From positions 59,816,101-59,880,100 of the forward strand of contig CM069872.1 in the NCBI GenBank assembly GCA_036172665.1: a DNA stretch of 64,000 nucleotides, given 5' to 3'. A model generated the notes under the pieces. The model worked only from the letters and a program-made list of their open reading frames with translations, did no database searches and was not told where the DNA came from. The stretch is from Prosopocoilus inquinatus. Taxonomy: Eukaryota > Arthropoda > Insecta > Coleoptera > Lucanidae. Made by a program: the position numbers and the translations under genes. This document shows, in pieces, positions 60,456-64,000 of the stretch (positions are counted from its first letter, which is position 1; each line of letters opens with the position of its first letter).

Positions 60456-62518
60456 CGAACAAATCATTACGACGAATGCTATCAGCACGATCGGACAATC
60501 AGGTACGTGGGCCCCCAGTATTAGAAACAATGTGAGTCCTTAATTATACGATTTTTGCAGACATTAGTACGGCTAGTTGTGCAGAATTACCGAACATGTG
60601 CCGTGGAGAGTACGCATACTTTTGTTGAAACCGATTTATATCTGATAATGTTCTCCTCTTCTCCTCTGCATGTACCAGCATAAATTATTTACAAGAGTTT
60701 CATGGAGACCGTGTCATTTGCGTAGATTTGTGACCGTGACGTGTGTATTTGAAAACGTGAAGTAATGAGTGAACTTTTGTATAGAAAATAATAAAGATGA
60801 CACCCCCAACACATAAAAATAAAATTATTTTTCCTACTTGTCAGTGTTTTTTCCAATTAATAAAGCGTTTATTACGATTCACATAACACTAGCTACCGTT
60901 AATTACACTGTGAAACCAGGGCTTTCTGCTAGCCACTGAACTTCACCAACTATAAAGTAATTAATGCCAATGGTACCAACATAATTGGCAGACAAACTGT
61001 ATTTGCGTTTTAGTGCAAAATGATTATGAGCGGAATTTCAAATTCGTCCACTTTCGATTTTCTTCGAAAACTTCAGCACTATCTTGCGTCCTTCGGCGAG
61101 GCTAATTGAATGGTGAAGACCGCATCGTTCTGCTTCGTCTGGTTCTTGAGATATCGTGATTTTTCAGTGGCAATCTGGTGGATGCGCCGGTAAAAATATT
61201 AATATCTCCGGAATTAAAAGGCACAGAAAGTTGCGGTTGCCGCCCTTAGCTTCGCCTTATCAGACTGACTTAACTGTAAAAATTTCAAGTCAATATCTCG
61301 AGCCGTTCTCGACTTATTGAATTTTATGGTCACCGATCGATATTTTTCAAATTTTTTTTCTCGAAAACGGTGCGAGGTAGACACTTGCGGTTTGCACCGT
61401 TCGATTCGCCTAGTCGAAGTGTATAAGGGTGATTTTTTTCGTGGCAATCAATTTTTCGTCGAAAACCTCAAATTTTCATGGACTATAGGCTTACTACTTT
61501 TAAGGGCGAGAAAACTTTTTTTCTCCTAAAATCGCGAAAAAATTCACCCGTATAGAGCTGGACGAGGCGCATTCAAAACCGCGCCCCGTTCCTCTCTAGC
61601 TGGCCCCTTTCCCGAGATATCGACCCTTAAATTACCATCGTAAAAGGACATTAATTCCGCACAGAAAACGAGCTTTAACGCTTAAATTATGTTACAAGCT
61701 CATCGCCTGTGGCCTGTGGCGGTTTTAAAAGAGAAAAACAACTATTCCTGCCCTGTTTAATTCAAAAGAGGACGAAATGCAAGGCATGTTAGGTAAGACA
61801 AGTGTTTTCTCAGAGAAAAGTTGAATAAGCGAAAATCCGTTCGCGCAAATCCAGCAATCGTTATTTATGGGGCGTCGTGGTATTATTTCTACTTGTAAAA
61901 CGTTTAAAATAGCGATAAATAAAAATAATTTTTAATGCGTCGTGGTGCTGCCATCTTGAAGCGACCAACGCGAACTTTCACGTAATCAACGATCACAGGT
62001 CCCTGCAGAATTACAGGAATCTGTAATCACCGGAGCCCTCCAAGTTGGTTGCACGTTCAACGTACAGATGGCGCATCGATCCCTCAGGTGCCACCCGAAA
62101 TTAGCGACAATTTTCAGCGTTGAGGTGAATGAACAAGCGTGTTTGTTTGTATAAAATAATGTATACTTTAACCTCTTATCTTGCCCCTTCTGTGGGCTAC
62201 TATTTTGTCAATTTGTTTAAGTTTAATGTTTAGTAACTTTATTTGCCCCCCATTGTTGTTAGGGATTTCTATCGAATATTTTATGTTACCGCACCTGAGC
62301 GCAAGCGACATGACAACATGTCCTCATTTTCGCAACACGTTTAATCGACTTTTACCAAGGTTTGTCTTTATTTTGTTAATGGTCTACTAATTTAAGCTTT
62401 AATTTCGTTCTTTCTTGTAGATTTGAAAATGGTCTCCTGACCGAAACATGCCATCGTAACGACTTTTATTAATAAGCTACTTCAAGCCGACAGCTTTCTC
62501 AGTTTCTTAGTGCCTTGT
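60456..62518. repeat. Array unit 4 (2063 bp)
   Basis: Has the gtacgtgggccccc start variant of unit 2 but the tttgcgtagatttg variant of units 3 and 5, so it is a mosaic. Its right end has a small deletion (ttagtgccttgtcg in place of ttagttgaaccttgtcg). Confidence 0.9.
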
Positions 62519-64000
62519 CGAACAAATCGTTACGACGAATGCTATCAGCACGATCAGACAATCAGGTACGTACAGTACAGTATTAGAAACAATGCGAGTC
62601 CTTAATTATACGATTTTTGCAGACATTAGTACGGCTAGTTGTGCAGAATTACCGAACATGTGCCGTGGAGAGTACGCATACTTTTGTTGAAACCGATTTA
62701 TATCTGATAATGTTCTCCTCTTCTCCTCTGCATGTACCAGCATAAATTATTTACAAGAGTTTCATGGAGACCGTGTCATTTGCGTAGATTTGTGACCGTG
62801 ACGTGTGTATTTGAAAACGTGAAGTAATGAGTGAACTTTTGTATAGAAAATAATAAAGATGACACCCCCAACACATAAAAATAAAATTATTTTTCCTACT
62901 TGTCAGTGTTTTTTCCAATTAATAAAGCGTTTATTACGATTCACATAACACTAGCTACCGTTAATTACACTGTGAAACCAGGGCTTTCTGCTAGCCACTG
63001 AACTTCACCAACTATAAAGTAATTAATGCCAATGGTACCAACATAATTGGCAGACAAACTGTATTTGCGTTTTAGTGCAAAATGATTATGAGCGGAATTT
63101 CAAATTCGTCCACTTTCGATTTTCTTCGAAAACTTCAGCACTATCTTGCGTCCTTCGGCGAGGCTAATTGAATGGTGAAGACCGCATCGTTCTGCTTCGT
63201 CTGGTTCTTGAGATATCGTGATTTTTCAGTGGCAATCTGGTGGATGCGCCGGTAAAAATATTAATATCTCCGGAATTAAAAGGCACAGAAAGTTGCGGTT
63301 GCCGCCCTTAGCTTCGCCTTATCAGACTGACTTAACTGTAAAAATTTCAAGTCAATATCTCGAGCCGTTCTCGACTTATTGAATTTTATGGTCACCGATC
63401 GATATTTTTCAAATTTTTTTTCTCGAAAACGGTGCGAGGTAGACACTTGCGGTTTGCACCGTTCGATTCGCCTAGTCGAAGTGTATAAGGGTGATTTTTT
63501 TCGTGGCAATCAATTTTTCGTCGAAAACCTCAAATTTTCATGGACTATAGGCTTACTACTTTTAAGGGCGAGAAAACTTTTTTTCTCCTAAAATCGCGAA
63601 AAAATTCACCCGTATAGAGCTGGACGAGGCGCATTCAAAACCGCGCCCCGTTCCTCTCTACTGGCCCCTTTCCCGAGATATCGACCCTTAAATTACCATC
63701 GTAAAAGGACATTAATTCCGCACAGAAAACGAGCTTTAACGCTTAAATTATGTTACAAGCTCATCGCCTGTGGCCTGTGGCGGTTTTAAAAGAGAAAAAC
63801 AACTATTCCTGCCCTGTTTAATTCAAAAGAGGACGAAATGCAAGGCATGTTAGGTAAGACAAGTGTTTTCTCAGAGAAAAGTTGAATAAGCGAAAATCCG
63901 TTCGCGCAAATCCAGCAATCGTTATTTATGGGGCGTCGTGGTATTATTTCTACTTGTAAAACGTTTAAAATAGCGATAAATAAAAATAATTTTTAATGCG
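62519..64000. repeat. Array unit 5, cut by the window edge
   Basis: Starts like unit 3 (gtacgtacagtacag, then aatgcgagtcc) and later has the ccttaaattacc variant of units 2 and 4. It has a one-base deletion (ctctactggcc for ctctagctggcc near 63659). Confidence 0.9.

Larger units (their letters stand above)
54386..64000. repeat. Tandem array of about 2.06-kb units, at least 4.7 copies
   Basis: CGAACAAATC(A/G)TTACGACG recurs at 54386, 56325, 58391, 60456 and 62519, giving spacings of 1939, 2066, 2065 and 2063 bp. Sequence between these points is nearly identical from unit to unit and the array runs off the right edge. Each unit contains a gene-3'-end-like module, several degenerate internal words (tcgaaaac, gatatcg), a word ccgaaacatgccatcg followed by attaataaac, and short frames that are conserved only because the DNA is. 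No transposase or reverse transcriptase frame is present. It is satellite-like by organisation. Confidence 0.95.

Overview
The window looks like insect nuclear DNA, most likely from a beetle of the Tribolium type. It is AT-rich and gene-sparse. Its genes are split by very short GT-AG introns (47-63 nt is common) plus a few long ones, and they encode animal proteins: alpha-carbonic anhydrases, SRP19 and a MADF-BESS protein. The species call is inference from style, not from a diagnostic sequence.

Layout: 1-13.6 kb has no gene I can support. A secreted alpha-carbonic anhydrase lies at 13.6-15.6 kb (+). On the minus strand, 18.4-23.8 kb holds a predicted secreted protein (small cysteine-bearing head, long repetitive polar tail) and, just downstream, a frameshifted tandem relative of its tail. 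23.8-28.9 kb is intergenic with decayed direct repeats. A MADF-BESS DNA-binding protein (28.9-31.0 kb, minus) and SRP19 (31.5-32.0 kb, minus) follow. A second secreted carbonic anhydrase (33.2-34.5 kb, +) converges on a carbonic-anhydrase-related protein that has lost all three zinc ligands (34.8-35.9 kb, minus). An unrecognised three-exon gene spans 39.1-44.6 kb (+), and a fourth, apparently cytosolic carbonic anhydrase of seven exons spans 46.2-52.5 kb (+). The right end (54.4-64 kb, running off the window) is a tandem array of about 2.06-kb units, preceded by a diverged partial copy. Each unit carries what looks like the 3' end of a spliced gene, with a 57-58 nt intron and a poly(A) signal.

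The four carbonic anhydrase loci share intron positions: a phase-1 intron just after the Asn-x-Gly-x-x motif in all four, and in the first three a phase-0 intron before the last exon. They differ at the active site: full zinc site plus His proton shuttle (locus 1), zinc site with Arg at the shuttle position (locus 2), no zinc site (locus 3), and zinc site with Tyr at the shuttle position (locus 4). This reads as a dispersed paralogue cluster that has diversified in function. The other genes have no evident link to it.

Gene models were assembled by eye from splice signals, reading phase and homology. All splice sites are predictions.
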